64,000 nucleotides of DNA from Opitutales bacterium (GTDB taxonomy: Bacteria > Verrucomicrobiota > Verrucomicrobiia > Opitutales > Coraliomargaritaceae). Positions 36,666 through 51,139 of this stretch are shown here, one piece after another (the first letter of the stretch is position 1; each line of letters opens with the position of its first letter). The translations under genes and the position numbers were made by a program. Where the stretch lies: assembly GCA_030729385.1 (NCBI GenBank), contig JANQXM010000033.1, positions 1 to 64,000 of the forward strand, given 5' to 3'. The notes under the pieces are model-generated. The model did not search any database. It was not told where the DNA came from and worked only from the letters and a program-made list of their open reading frames with translations.

Positions 36666-39194
36666 TCATTCTATATCATCACGAACCAGACGAAGGTAAT
36701 CATTATAAGCATACCAACTCTCTATCAAATCATTCATTAGATAAAAGATCTCTGCACGCCAATAATACACGTAAGCAGGCGGATTGCGCGTCTTCAAAAT
36801 AGCATCGGTCACTGTCAGGGCCTTCATCCACTCGCCTTGTTCAATAAAGGCACGAAGTAACGCTGTCCCCTTAACAATATCCTCTGGCATAACCGCGAAC
36901 TCTCGTGACATACGTGGCAAGGACCGATCATCCACCTTGACGAAAGGTATTGTAGGCGCAGCCACATTTTCTCGAATATAAGCCACCGCCTCAGCGAACT
37001 CTGTTTGTTCTTTACGCAATAAAGACCAAAGCAACCAAGCATCTTTAAAACCTTTACCGTAAGTATTTAAATAAGCTTCTGCCGCATCGAGATCACCCTT
37101 CTTGATCCAACGTGATAGAATACGCTTACGTTGCTTTAGATCAAACTGCCCTAAGGAAGGATTATCTTCCAAATCCGCATATATCTCAGGCATCAACAAC
37201 GGCTCCGACAACGAACACAACATCATCGTTCTGTAGTGATGATCAACCTTAGACATTATGATCATAGCCTCCATCAGCTTTGGATCCTTTCGCCCCGCCT
37301 CCAACATCGACTGATAAGCCTTATCCTTGTCCTCCAATTCCCGAAACAAGGTTTTATGCCAAGCGGATACGGCTCGCCCGACATCATAAGGCAGCCACAC
37401 ATAACCTTCACGCAAACTCAAATCACCAAGAACAGGCTCAAGATAGCGTGCACGGCGAAAATCGGCAGCAGCGTCGCCGCGATGCCTACTCGACGAGAGT
37501 GTAAATTGCGCTCTCTGAAAATATGCGCGCCAATCCATCGGTTTCCATTTGAGGACCTTCTCAATACTTTCAATCGCCGCTGTATAATCTCCGGCTCCGC
37601 TTTCTTCAGCGGCTTTCCTTTCATGCACAGGAACCGCCGTTTTTGAATGAAATGGCGCTCGAGTTATCCCAGACAACATCCACAAGCAACCGACCGCCGC
37701 TAGGCATAGTCCAATCAAACGCCAATAAATCGGCGGCATAGACGGCTTCTCTTCCCCGATACGCGGCATCGCCAAAGCGGCAAATAATATCGCAAAATAG
37801 ACGGTCCCAGGGCGGTGAGCAGGCACGTCCACCAAACTGTGTAAAACAAAGATCACCACCGCGATCATCGCAATCACTCGATACGGCCCCCCCCGACCAA
37901 GGGTGAAGTCACGTATGCTCACCCGAAAGCCCCAAGCGAAAACTATCAAAAACGCCAAACCAAGAAAGCCAACTTCGGCTAAAAACCACAACAGATCGCT
38001 CTCAGGGTGTAACGCTAACTGAAAACTCCGAGAATCGTCCCTATACTGAGGGAAAATCGCCGAGAAATTCCCCAGTCCAACTCCGGTAACAGGCGCCTCG
38101 CTGATCATATCGAACGTATCTTTAAATATAGCCGTGCGCGACTCCTCACCCCAATCCGTGGGCGCACTCGCAAATTCCACAATCCGTTCAACAGCTTTAT
38201 TGTTACTCGAAATGACAAAACTGAATGCGAGCAGTAACAGCGGAAAACCAATCTTAAATATAGAAGGAATCGATCGCGCGCGCAGGCGGCAGATAAACCA
38301 GAGTCCTATACCAAAGAAATATAGCAATACACCCGCTCGGCAGGCGCATAAAGTCAAAGCCGCTAAGCAAGTCACGCTAGTCAACACGCCTACCAAATAA
38401 ATCAGCTTACGCACCTTCAAACCTTCGATTGAAAATGCAAAACTCACCACACCTGCTAGTGCTAAAAAATTAGCGGTCTGATTGCGGTTTGGGAAAAAAC
38501 TAAAGACCTGCGAGTCTTCCGCCCCTGGGTATCGAACGCCGTAAAAATTCCCCCAAATCACCGCTGTTGCAAATCCTAAACCCACCAAGGACAATGCAAC
38601 GTGAAAATACTTCCGACCCGATGCATTGATCCGCCAATTCGAGGCAGCATAAAACCAGGCAAAGCCAGCCAAAGCCATAAACCAAGCCTCCATGCTCAAA
38701 AGCGGCTGCACACTCAATACCGAGGGCAAATCAATACCCATATCGCCTTCTGCAACTCGTCGCCAATCCATTGTCGGCCAGTAAAACTGAGGCACAAAAG
38801 CCAACAGCATACTGCCCAATAAGCCGAGCACGCCGACATCAATCCACTTGCCAAGACTTACCTTAGGCGGGCTGATGAGCAAAGCCACAGCAGGCAGTAT
38901 TAAAGCAAAACCAAGTGTAAATGGATGATGACTGCCACCCAACAAAATCAACAAACATACCCCCAGCAGCCCAAACAGGTAACCGATCCATACTGCTGCA
39001 CCATGCCTAGGCTCCGGGAAACGCACAGCCTCTCGAGAAGGCAATGGTGTGGGTGTAATCGATGAGCTCCTCGAGCTCGAATGACTAACTCTGCTGCTGG
39101 ACTTCGATTTCCTCGAAGAACTCTTCGAGTGCTTGCGACTGCTGCTCGAACTTGATGTTCGACGACGTCGACGCTTACCAAAGCCAAAATTCAT
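36666..39194 (-). CDS. O-antigen ligase-like membrane protein with TPR-like C-terminus
   Basis: The 842-residue protein starts with about 45 residues rich in Arg and Ser (RRRRRTSSSSSSRKHSKSSS). Then come about 11-12 membrane helices (about 65-500) with a periplasmic loop. The Wzy_C/WaaL-type motif LHPESDLLWFLAEVGFLG places it among O-antigen ligases and polymerases. The last 330 residues are helical, with TPR-like units (YTAAIESIEKVLKWKPMDWRAY). A role in surface polysaccharide ligation or polymerisation is inferred. The neighbouring tyrosine kinase tail remnant supports a polysaccharide locus. Confidence 0.75.
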   Translation of the reverse strand: MNFGFGKRRRRRTSSSSSSRKHSKSSSRKSKSSSRVSHSSSRSSSITPTPLPSREAVRFPEPRHGAAVWIGYLFGLLGVCLLILLGGSHHPFTLGFALILPAVALLISPPKVSLGKWIDVGVLGLLGSMLLAFVPQFYWPTMDWRRVAEGDMGIDLPSVLSVQPLLSMEAWFMALAGFAWFYAASNWRINASGRKYFHVALSLVGLGFATAVIWGNFYGVRYPGAEDSQVFSFFPNRNQTANFLALAGVVSFAFSIEGLKVRKLIYLVGVLTSVTCLAALTLCACRAGVLLYFFGIGLWFICRLRARSIPSIFKIGFPLLLLAFSFVISSNNKAVERIVEFASAPTDWGEESRTAIFKDTFDMISEAPVTGVGLGNFSAIFPQYRDDSRSFQLALHPESDLLWFLAEVGFLGLAFLIVFAWGFRVSIRDFTLGRGGPYRVIAMIAVVIFVLHSLVDVPAHRPGTVYFAILFAALAMPRIGEEKPSMPPIYWRLIGLCLAAVGCLWMLSGITRAPFHSKTAVPVHERKAAEESGAGDYTAAIESIEKVLKWKPMDWRAYFQRAQFTLSSSRHRGDAAADFRRARYLEPVLGDLSLREGYVWLPYDVGRAVSAWHKTLFRELEDKDKAYQSMLEAGRKDPKLMEAMIIMSKVDHHYRTMMLCSLSEPLLMPEIYADLEDNPSLGQFDLKQRKRILSRWIKKGDLDAAEAYLNTYGKGFKDAWLLWSLLRKEQTEFAEAVAYIRENVAAPTIPFVKVDDRSLPRMSREFAVMPEDIVKGTALLRAFIEQGEWMKALTVTDAILKTRNPPAYVYYWRAEIFYLMNDLIESWYAYNDYLRLVRDDIE

Positions 39195-39218
39195 AATAAC
39201 GATACTTTTACTTAGCCG

Positions 39219-39446
39219 CTAAGCACTTGTCGCGCTCTCTTCATTACGCTTAGGGTCGGTGTAATATTCGGAGTAGCGGTAATAATGATAGCCAGGTTGA
39301 GAGACATCAACATAGTTTAGAATCAATCCTCCAATATCAATATAAATCGATGATCTCATCTTCACCTTGGAGAGCGAAGATGGCACACCAGGTGGCCCAC
39401 CAGAGGATCCACCAGATGACCCTCCAGTGATCTCTGAATAACACAT
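39219..39446 (-). pseudogene. Probable C-terminal remnant of a capsule-type tyrosine kinase
   Basis: The 75-residue frame contains IDIGGLILNYVDVSQPGYHY followed by YRYSEYYTDPKR. This resembles the end of bacterial tyrosine kinases (Wzc/CpsD), where GVVLNxVD precedes a tyrosine-rich tail. The first 25 residues are a Gly/Ser/Pro run without similarity, and a terminator hairpin lies directly upstream, so no kinase domain is left. It sits 24 bp before the O-antigen ligase-like gene on the same strand. It could also be a real short protein. Confidence 0.45.
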
Positions 39447-39449
39447 TTC

Positions 39450-39479
39450 AAAAGCCCCCGTTCACGACAGGGGCTTTTT
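39450..39479. terminator. Strong hairpin between kinase remnant and recD2
   Basis: AAAAGCCCC (39450-39458) pairs with GGGGCTTTT (39470-39478), with A- and T-runs on both sides. It can act on either strand. Confidence 0.8.
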
Positions 39480-39539
39480 CGTGTCTAGATTAACGCACGG
39501 GTTGACCTTCACGCTCAGCCAATTAGCTATAGTTCAAAC

Positions 39540-41855
39540 ATGGCGAACACACCCCAAAGCGATCAGACCATTACCGGAGTCCTTGAGCGAATAATTTTCT
39601 TCAACGAGGAAAACGCTTACTGCGTTGCCGAAGTCCAAGTCGCCGAAGGCAAGCAACCTGTCACCGTGCTCGGCAATCTGCCCGGCGTGCAATGCGGCGA
39701 AACCCTAAAGCTAAACGGTGAATGGACACGCCACGCCACGCACGGCGACCAATTCAAAATAGCCAACTTCAAGTCTCAGCTACCCGCCTCGATTCATGGC
39801 ATCCGTAAATACCTTGGCAGCGGCATGGTGCATGGCATCGGCAAATCCTACGCAAAAAAAATCGTCGACCACTTCGGAGCCGACACGCTCACAGTAATCA
39901 GCGAAGATTCCGGTCGTCTACATGAAGTGCCAGGCATTGGCAAAACGCGTGCAAAATCCATCAAAGCAGCATGGGATGAACAAGCCGCCGTGCGCGACGT
40001 CATGATGTTTCTGCAAACCTATGGCGTCACCCCATCGCAATGCGTGCGCCTCGTCAAAAAATACGGCAGCGGTGCAAAACGTATCCTGCAAGACGAGCCT
40101 TATCGACTCGCTGAAGACATTGAACGGATCGGTTTCAAGACAGCCGACAAACTCGCACTCAACCTGGGGTTCCCCACCAACTCTAAAGAACGCGTTGACG
40201 CAGGCATCTTACACACGATGCAAAACCTCGAGGACGAAGGCCACACCCTAGGCACTGAACAAGCGATTACTGAACACGCGCTCAAATTACTAGGTGTCGA
40301 GCCACATCTAATCCAAGATCGTATATGCGCGCTGATTGAAAACGACCGCCTCTTCTCGGTCACCGCCTACAACGAAAAACAAGAAGCCCTCGGTCCCGCC
40401 TGCCAACGCCCGAAACTAGCTGGAGCCGAAAAGCGCATCGCCGACTCACTACATCGGATCGACCAAACCGCATCCACCATACCGCCCATAAAGCTAGATG
40501 CCGCCATTGCATGGGCACAGGACAAAGCAGGCTTTCAGTTCGCCGACCAACAAGCCGCTGCGCTCAAAAAAGCACTCAGCTCAAAGGTCGCCATCATCAC
40601 TGGTGGACCAGGCACCGGAAAGACCACCATCCTCCGCGCCATCGTCGACATCCTCCGCGCCAAACGCGCGCGCATCCTACTCGCCTCTCCCACTGGCCGA
40701 GCAGCTCAACGTCTTGCCGAAGCCTCAGGCGCCGAGGCCAGCACCATACACCGCCTATTAAAATACGACGGTGCCACCCGAGAATTCGCCTACAACGAAG
40801 ACAACCCACTACCCTGCGATCTCCTCATCGTCGACGAAGCCAGTATGCTCGACACCCGCCTCGCAGATAGCCTCTTTCAAGCTATTCCTAGCACCGCCCA
40901 CCTCTTACTCGTCGGCGACTCCGACCAGCTCCCTTCCGTCGGTGCCGGAAATATCCTTGGCGATCTGATGACCGCTCCGCCCGCACAAGTCACTCGTCTT
41001 GATACGATCTTTCGCCAAGGCGAAACCAGCGGCATCATCATAACAGCCCACTCCATCCTCAAAGGTGAATCGCATCCTGGGAAAACCATAAAAAGCCTAC
41101 GCGAGCTCGACGCCACCAGCGACTTCACCTTCATCGAAGCAGACGATGCCGAGCAATGCGCCAAAGCCATTACGTATTTGGCCCGTGAATACATTCCAAA
41201 AGCGCACAATATCGACCCTATCAAAGACCTGCAAATTCTCTCCCCCATGCATCGTGGCACAGGAGGCATCACCGCGCTCAACCTTGCCCTACAAGATAGT
41301 TTAAACAGTAAAGAGAAGGCGCTCTCCCGCCTACGCTCAGATCCCGACTACACGCCTGCAAAACAATCCCACTTCCGCGAAAAGACGCGCAAGCCACTAC
41401 CCGCAGAACTGGCCTACGGAACAACGACTTTCCGCATCGGTGACAAAGTCATCCAGACACGAAACAACTACGATAAAAACATCTTCAACGGCGACACTGG
41501 CATCATTCGAGGCATCGCCCCAGATAGCTCTGGCCTCACTGTTAATTTTTCGGGCGAGCCTGTCGAATACACTAAAGGCGAACTCTCCGAGATCCAACTG
41601 GCTTACGCCATCAGTATCCACAAAAGCCAAGGCAGCGAATATCCCGTCGTCGTCATCCCCCTACTCAAGCAGCACTTCATGATGCTCCAGCGCAACCTCG
41701 TCTATACCGGGATCACTCGCGCGAAAAGCAAAGTCTACATCGTCGGCTCCGTTGACGCCTACGCAATGGCCATTCGCAATAATGAGCAACAAGTCCGCCG
41801 CACACACCTACAAGCACGCCTAAGAAAAGCCGCTGAAGTAAATTCAGCCGAGTAA
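39540..41855 (+). CDS. recD2: RecD2-type ATP-dependent DNA helicase
   Basis: RecD2 is a stand-alone 5'-3' SF1B helicase involved in repair and replication-fork maintenance. The 771-residue product has the long N-terminal region of this class, with helix-hairpin-helix elements (HEVPGIGKTRAKSIKAA near 125-140). Helicase motifs follow: I as IITGGPGTGKTTI, II as LLIVDEASMLD, III as LLVGDSDQLPSVGAG, and late motifs LAYAISIHKSQGSEYPVV and LVYTGITRAK. No recB or recC is nearby. uvrA begins 50 bp downstream, so they may be read together. Confidence 0.92.
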   Translation: MANTPQSDQTITGVLERIIFFNEENAYCVAEVQVAEGKQPVTVLGNLPGVQCGETLKLNGEWTRHATHGDQFKIANFKSQLPASIHGIRKYLGSGMVHGIGKSYAKKIVDHFGADTLTVISEDSGRLHEVPGIGKTRAKSIKAAWDEQAAVRDVMMFLQTYGVTPSQCVRLVKKYGSGAKRILQDEPYRLAEDIERIGFKTADKLALNLGFPTNSKERVDAGILHTMQNLEDEGHTLGTEQAITEHALKLLGVEPHLIQDRICALIENDRLFSVTAYNEKQEALGPACQRPKLAGAEKRIADSLHRIDQTASTIPPIKLDAAIAWAQDKAGFQFADQQAAALKKALSSKVAIITGGPGTGKTTILRAIVDILRAKRARILLASPTGRAAQRLAEASGAEASTIHRLLKYDGATREFAYNEDNPLPCDLLIVDEASMLDTRLADSLFQAIPSTAHLLLVGDSDQLPSVGAGNILGDLMTAPPAQVTRLDTIFRQGETSGIIITAHSILKGESHPGKTIKSLRELDATSDFTFIEADDAEQCAKAITYLAREYIPKAHNIDPIKDLQILSPMHRGTGGITALNLALQDSLNSKEKALSRLRSDPDYTPAKQSHFREKTRKPLPAELAYGTTTFRIGDKVIQTRNNYDKNIFNGDTGIIRGIAPDSSGLTVNFSGEPVEYTKGELSEIQLAYAISIHKSQGSEYPVVVIPLLKQHFMMLQRNLVYTGITRAKSKVYIVGSVDAYAMAIRNNEQQVRRTHLQARLRKAAEVNSAE

Positions 41856-41905
41856 ACTTCACCTGTTACTCGCATTTCTCTCAGTTCCTATTCCCTTCTT
41901 CATCT

Positions 41906-47545
<5,640 letters not shown>

Positions 47546-47569
47546 TCGGAGTCTCCCCTGGTATCAAAA

Positions 47570-48124
47570 ATGAAACCACACATCCGCACCTTCGAAGACG
47601 CCTGTGAGTTTGTCCTCAAACATAAAGTAGTCACGGTCTTCGGCAGCAAAAACTCCCCCTATCCTTCACTCTGGGACAACACTGATTTATCAGAGGACAA
47701 ACCAGCGGAAGGTGGCTGGAACCCAAAAGTAGTGGCTGTTTGGGACTGGAAGACACGCATCCCACAAACTTTCCCTGACGAGATCTTTTACGGTAAAGTG
47801 CCTGGCGGCGACGCGGTGTTGATGGAGATGAACCATCTGCGCGATGTCCACTATCCAAAAGCTTACCAGTCGGTTACCGAGCTACCCGAGCTTTGCCAGC
47901 AAATCTACGAATGCATTCGAATAGAGCCCTGGTTCACCGGCGATTTACGTAAGCACGCAGTGTCCGAATTTCACACAACAAAGAGCCGATTCGACACCGC
48001 ACTGAAGAAGCTACAGATCAGCCTCAACATCGTCCGATCGATGGATCCCACGATCGAGAATGACCTCTGGATCCCCTTCAGCGAAGTGCACCTCGATATA
48101 GTAGAGCGCTACGCAACAGACTGA
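47570..48124 (+). CDS. AlkZ-related/hypothetical protein next to uvrA
   Basis: The 184-residue protein has a pattern I associate with AlkZ-related proteins: RTFEDACEFVLKHKVVTVFG, YPSLWDNTD, VVAVWDWKTRIP and EIFYGKVPGGDAVLM. A helical C-terminal part follows (RFDTALKKLQISLNIV). AlkZ glycosylases repair interstrand crosslinks, but this is much shorter and the active-site motif is not evident, so activity is uncertain. It starts 24 bp after uvrA, which fits a repair-related transcript. Confidence 0.5.
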   Translation: MKPHIRTFEDACEFVLKHKVVTVFGSKNSPYPSLWDNTDLSEDKPAEGGWNPKVVAVWDWKTRIPQTFPDEIFYGKVPGGDAVLMEMNHLRDVHYPKAYQSVTELPELCQQIYECIRIEPWFTGDLRKHAVSEFHTTKSRFDTALKKLQISLNIVRSMDPTIENDLWIPFSEVHLDIVERYATD

Positions 48125-48258
48125 GACCACTCACTTTCTAGCCGAGAACCGACAAAGTTGAGTTCATAGTCTCTCAGGGCATCGAAACTGTCGCGGTCGC
48201 TCCAAAAAGCCTCGCTTCATCTTGATCTTTCGTCGCCGCAAAGGTCTAATCACGGTTC

Positions 48259-48945
48259 ATGGAAAACGAAGAATACCCGCTACTCTCGACAAACGAAGTC
48301 CGCGTCCTTGGCTGCCTCATGGAAAAGGCTGCGACCACTCCGGATGCCTACCCGCTCACGCTCAACAATCTCGTCTTAGCCTGTAATCAGAAGACCAACC
48401 GTGATCCTGTTGTCGAGTTTGACGAAGACACTATCATCGAAGCGATTGATGATCTTCGCAAAAAAGGCTTTGTCTTTCGCGTCGATGTCGCTGGCTCACG
48501 TGTAGCTAAGTATCGGCACAACATCGACGAGCTGCTAGGTCTTAGCCGAGCCAGCAAAGCATTGCTCACCGTCCTACTTCTTCGCGGGGCTCAAACGCTC
48601 GGCGAACTACGCACCCGCAGCGAACGAATGCACTCCTTCGTAACGACGGAATCGGTCGAAGAAGAGTTAGTCGAAGTCGCCGAAGAAATCGACCGCCCAC
48701 TATGGGTCAAACTCCCCCGTGCACCCGGTAAAAAAGAAGAGCGCTATCAACATCTACTCTCCGGCGAGCCTGACCTTGAGGCAATCGAGCACGGCACACC
48801 ACCTGCAACCATCGACCCCGCAACAGCCAAACTAGCAGCTCGCGACGAACGCATCCAAAATCTTGAAACAGAAGTGGAAAGCCTGAAAGAGGAGCTCAAG
48901 TCGCTCAAAGATGCGTTTGATGCATTCAAGCAGGAATTCATGTAG
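48259..48945 (+). CDS. yceH: YceH family protein (DUF480)
   Basis: The 228-residue protein matches Yce[21 protein letters not shown], then [20 protein letters not shown], an [20 protein letters not shown] second winged helix and [20 protein letters not shown]. It consists of two winged-helix domains; the last 35 residues form a coiled coil ([20 protein letters not shown]). Molecular function is unknown. The gene appears to stand alone. Confidence 0.88.
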   Translation: MENEEYPLLSTNEVRVLGCLMEKAATTPDAYPLTLNNLVLACNQKTNRDPVVEFDEDTIIEAIDDLRKKGFVFRVDVAGSRVAKYRHNIDELLGLSRASKALLTVLLLRGAQTLGELRTRSERMHSFVTTESVEEELVEVAEEIDRPLWVKLPRAPGKKEERYQHLLSGEPDLEAIEHGTPPATIDPATAKLAARDERIQNLETEVESLKEELKSLKDAFDAFKQEFM

Positions 48946-49059
48946 ACCCAAATCGAGTCCGTATCGATCCGCACAACAGTAGCTTCACCGACTCTTCTAA
49001 CCAGCTAGTAGAAAGCCAAATAGCTTGCCCACTATTGCACTCAAAACCATAACTACCCA

Positions 49060-50997
49060 ATGAAAAACAAAAGCCTACTCCTTCTCTTTTGCGGTCTCTC
49101 GATAGTCGCTGGAATAGTTATTGGCTACTATATCCCGAAGACTTCGCCCCAGAAGGCTAATACACCCTCAGAACAAGCAGCGCTGAGCAAGCAGCCAGCG
49201 ACCAACGTTGCCCAATTCGGCGATACCCCCGACATTGAAGCGCCAACCTCATTGACGTCAGCCGATATACAAGCGCTCACAATCGAGCAAAAAACCGCAC
49301 GGATTGATCGCTTAAAGGACACCAGCTCCATTACCGGCACCATTGAAATGCTCACTCTACTGACGACCATGTCGGAAAGTGAGCTTCAAAAGTTACTAGC
49401 AGACTCATCAAAGAATGGCATGGGGAGCATCAATGATTTCTTTGTGCCCTACTATATTTTTCAAGCATGGGTGGATAAAAACCCGGAAAGCGCATTTAGC
49501 TTCTATCAGAACGAATCGAACCCGATGCAGAAACAAATGTTCGCGCAGTCTTTGTTTGCCGCATGGGGTAACCGCGATCCAGACGGAGCACTCGTCGCAG
49601 CGCAAGCCATTGAGAATAAAAACGAAAGAAGCCAAGCCATAGCAGCGATTGCGATGTCGGTCGCAGGCAAAGATCCAGAAGCTGCATTCGACCTAATCAT
49701 TGCCCAAGACGACATGGAGCCCTACCAGCTTTCAACCGTCTTCATGCTCTGGGGCGGACAAGATGCTGATAAAGCGCTGGCCAAGATTAATACTATGGAA
49801 ACGGGCGAAAACCGCACCTTTGCACTTTCAGGTCTCATTAGCGGCATCGCCCAAAAGGATATCAACCGTGCGGCAGAAATGGCCATGTCTTTGAACACTG
49901 AAGAGGAGCGCAATCAATCAATCCAGTCGATCATGTATACTTGGATACAGCAGGATATTGATGGCGCCATTGACTTCCTTAGAAATATGGAAGACGGGAA
50001 AAGCAAAAATGACATCGTCCGCAGCGCGATGTGGTCGATCTCGCAGCAAGACCCAGATAAGGCGCTGGAGTTCGTCAACTCCAGCATGACTGGGCGGGCA
50101 CGCGATGACGCTGTCAGCAATGTGCTCAGGAATATGGCAAATGATGATCCGGAGAAGGCCGCTTCGATGCTCGCAGAGCTGCCCTACGGACGCGTTTATG
50201 CGAATACTATTTCCAATGTCGCGAGAAGCTGGGGGAAAAAAGATCCGATAGCAGCCTTGGCTTGGGCGCGTGGCATGGAAGAAAGCCAAGAGAAACAAGA
50301 CGCCCTACGAAATGTGCTCAATAGTTTTGCCAACCACAAAACTGAAGAAGCCAAGACATACCTACTGCAAGACCAGGATGACAAGGAACGCAAAGATCTC
50401 GCTTCCGGCATCAGCCAAAAACTTGCCAATGAAAACCCAGCCGCCGCAATCACTTGGTCAAATAGCCTAAGTGATGAGACCTTGTCAAAAAGCGCTTATG
50501 ATAGCGCCATCAGCACTTGGATTGGCAAAAATCCGTCAGACGCAGTCGACTACCTACTTTCCAGCAACGACACCGACACCATTAACAAAAACGCATCCAA
50601 CATCGCATCGAGCTGGGCCAGAGAAGACCTCAATGGTGCTGCAGCATGGGCGGAGCAATTAGAAGACACTTCTGCGCAAAAAGATGCGATTGAGCGCATT
50701 TCAAACGAATGGCTCGACCATGACACGGAAGCCGCCTCCATCTGGATATCAGAACTGGAAGGAGGTGATGGACGCGATCAAGCAATTGAAAACCTAGTCA
50801 ATAAAGTGAACCGCTCCGACCCCACTTCCGCTTTCATTTGGGCAGCCACTATCGACGACGAAAAGCTACGCCAAAACAATACCGCCAGCGTGATCAATCA
50901 ATTGAAGCGAACAGATCCGGATGAAGCAAAGAGACTCATCAATTCAAGCGATCTCTCCGACCAAGAAAAAACGAAACTACTAAAGTCGGTGAAGTAA
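49060..50997 (+). CDS. Membrane-anchored protein with 16 helical repeats
   Basis: I do not recognise a named family. The 645-residue protein has an N-terminal membrane anchor or signal (about 5-25), a low-complexity linker, and then from about residue 125 sixteen consecutive units of 31-32 residues. Each has the pattern W-x3-DP-x2-A-x2-W/F-x2-L followed by a polar loop and a short helix, for example AARSW-type VARSWGKKDPIAALAWARGM and IASSWAREDLNGAAAWAEQL. They should stack into an alpha solenoid, a protein-binding platform in the periplasm. No enzymatic motif is visible. Confidence 0.75.
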   Translation: MKNKSLLLLFCGLSIVAGIVIGYYIPKTSPQKANTPSEQAALSKQPATNVAQFGDTPDIEAPTSLTSADIQALTIEQKTARIDRLKDTSSITGTIEMLTLLTTMSESELQKLLADSSKNGMGSINDFFVPYYIFQAWVDKNPESAFSFYQNESNPMQKQMFAQSLFAAWGNRDPDGALVAAQAIENKNERSQAIAAIAMSVAGKDPEAAFDLIIAQDDMEPYQLSTVFMLWGGQDADKALAKINTMETGENRTFALSGLISGIAQKDINRAAEMAMSLNTEEERNQSIQSIMYTWIQQDIDGAIDFLRNMEDGKSKNDIVRSAMWSISQQDPDKALEFVNSSMTGRARDDAVSNVLRNMANDDPEKAASMLAELPYGRVYANTISNVARSWGKKDPIAALAWARGMEESQEKQDALRNVLNSFANHKTEEAKTYLLQDQDDKERKDLASGISQKLANENPAAAITWSNSLSDETLSKSAYDSAISTWIGKNPSDAVDYLLSSNDTDTINKNASNIASSWAREDLNGAAAWAEQLEDTSAQKDAIERISNEWLDHDTEAASIWISELEGGDGRDQAIENLVNKVNRSDPTSAFIWAATIDDEKLRQNNTASVINQLKRTDPDEAKRLINSSDLSDQEKTKLLKSVK

Positions 50998-51062
50998 TAG
51001 TGCTTCGCACAGAGATTAAAACGGCAGCTTCAACGACGCAGGCAGTATGACGATCAAAGTTT

Positions 51063-51139
51063 AGGTAGGGCGCGATTATCCTTATCGCACCGAGCGAGAC
51101 TCATGCAAGTGGTTCATTAAGGATAACGACCCCCACCTA
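51063..51139. repeat. Family B intergenic repeat with 9-bp stem
   Basis: TAGGTAGGG at one end and CACCTA at the other; TTATCCTTA (51076-51084) pairs with TAAGGATAA (51118-51126). It lies between convergent genes and its end overlaps the last bases of the PQQ gene. Confidence 0.7.
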
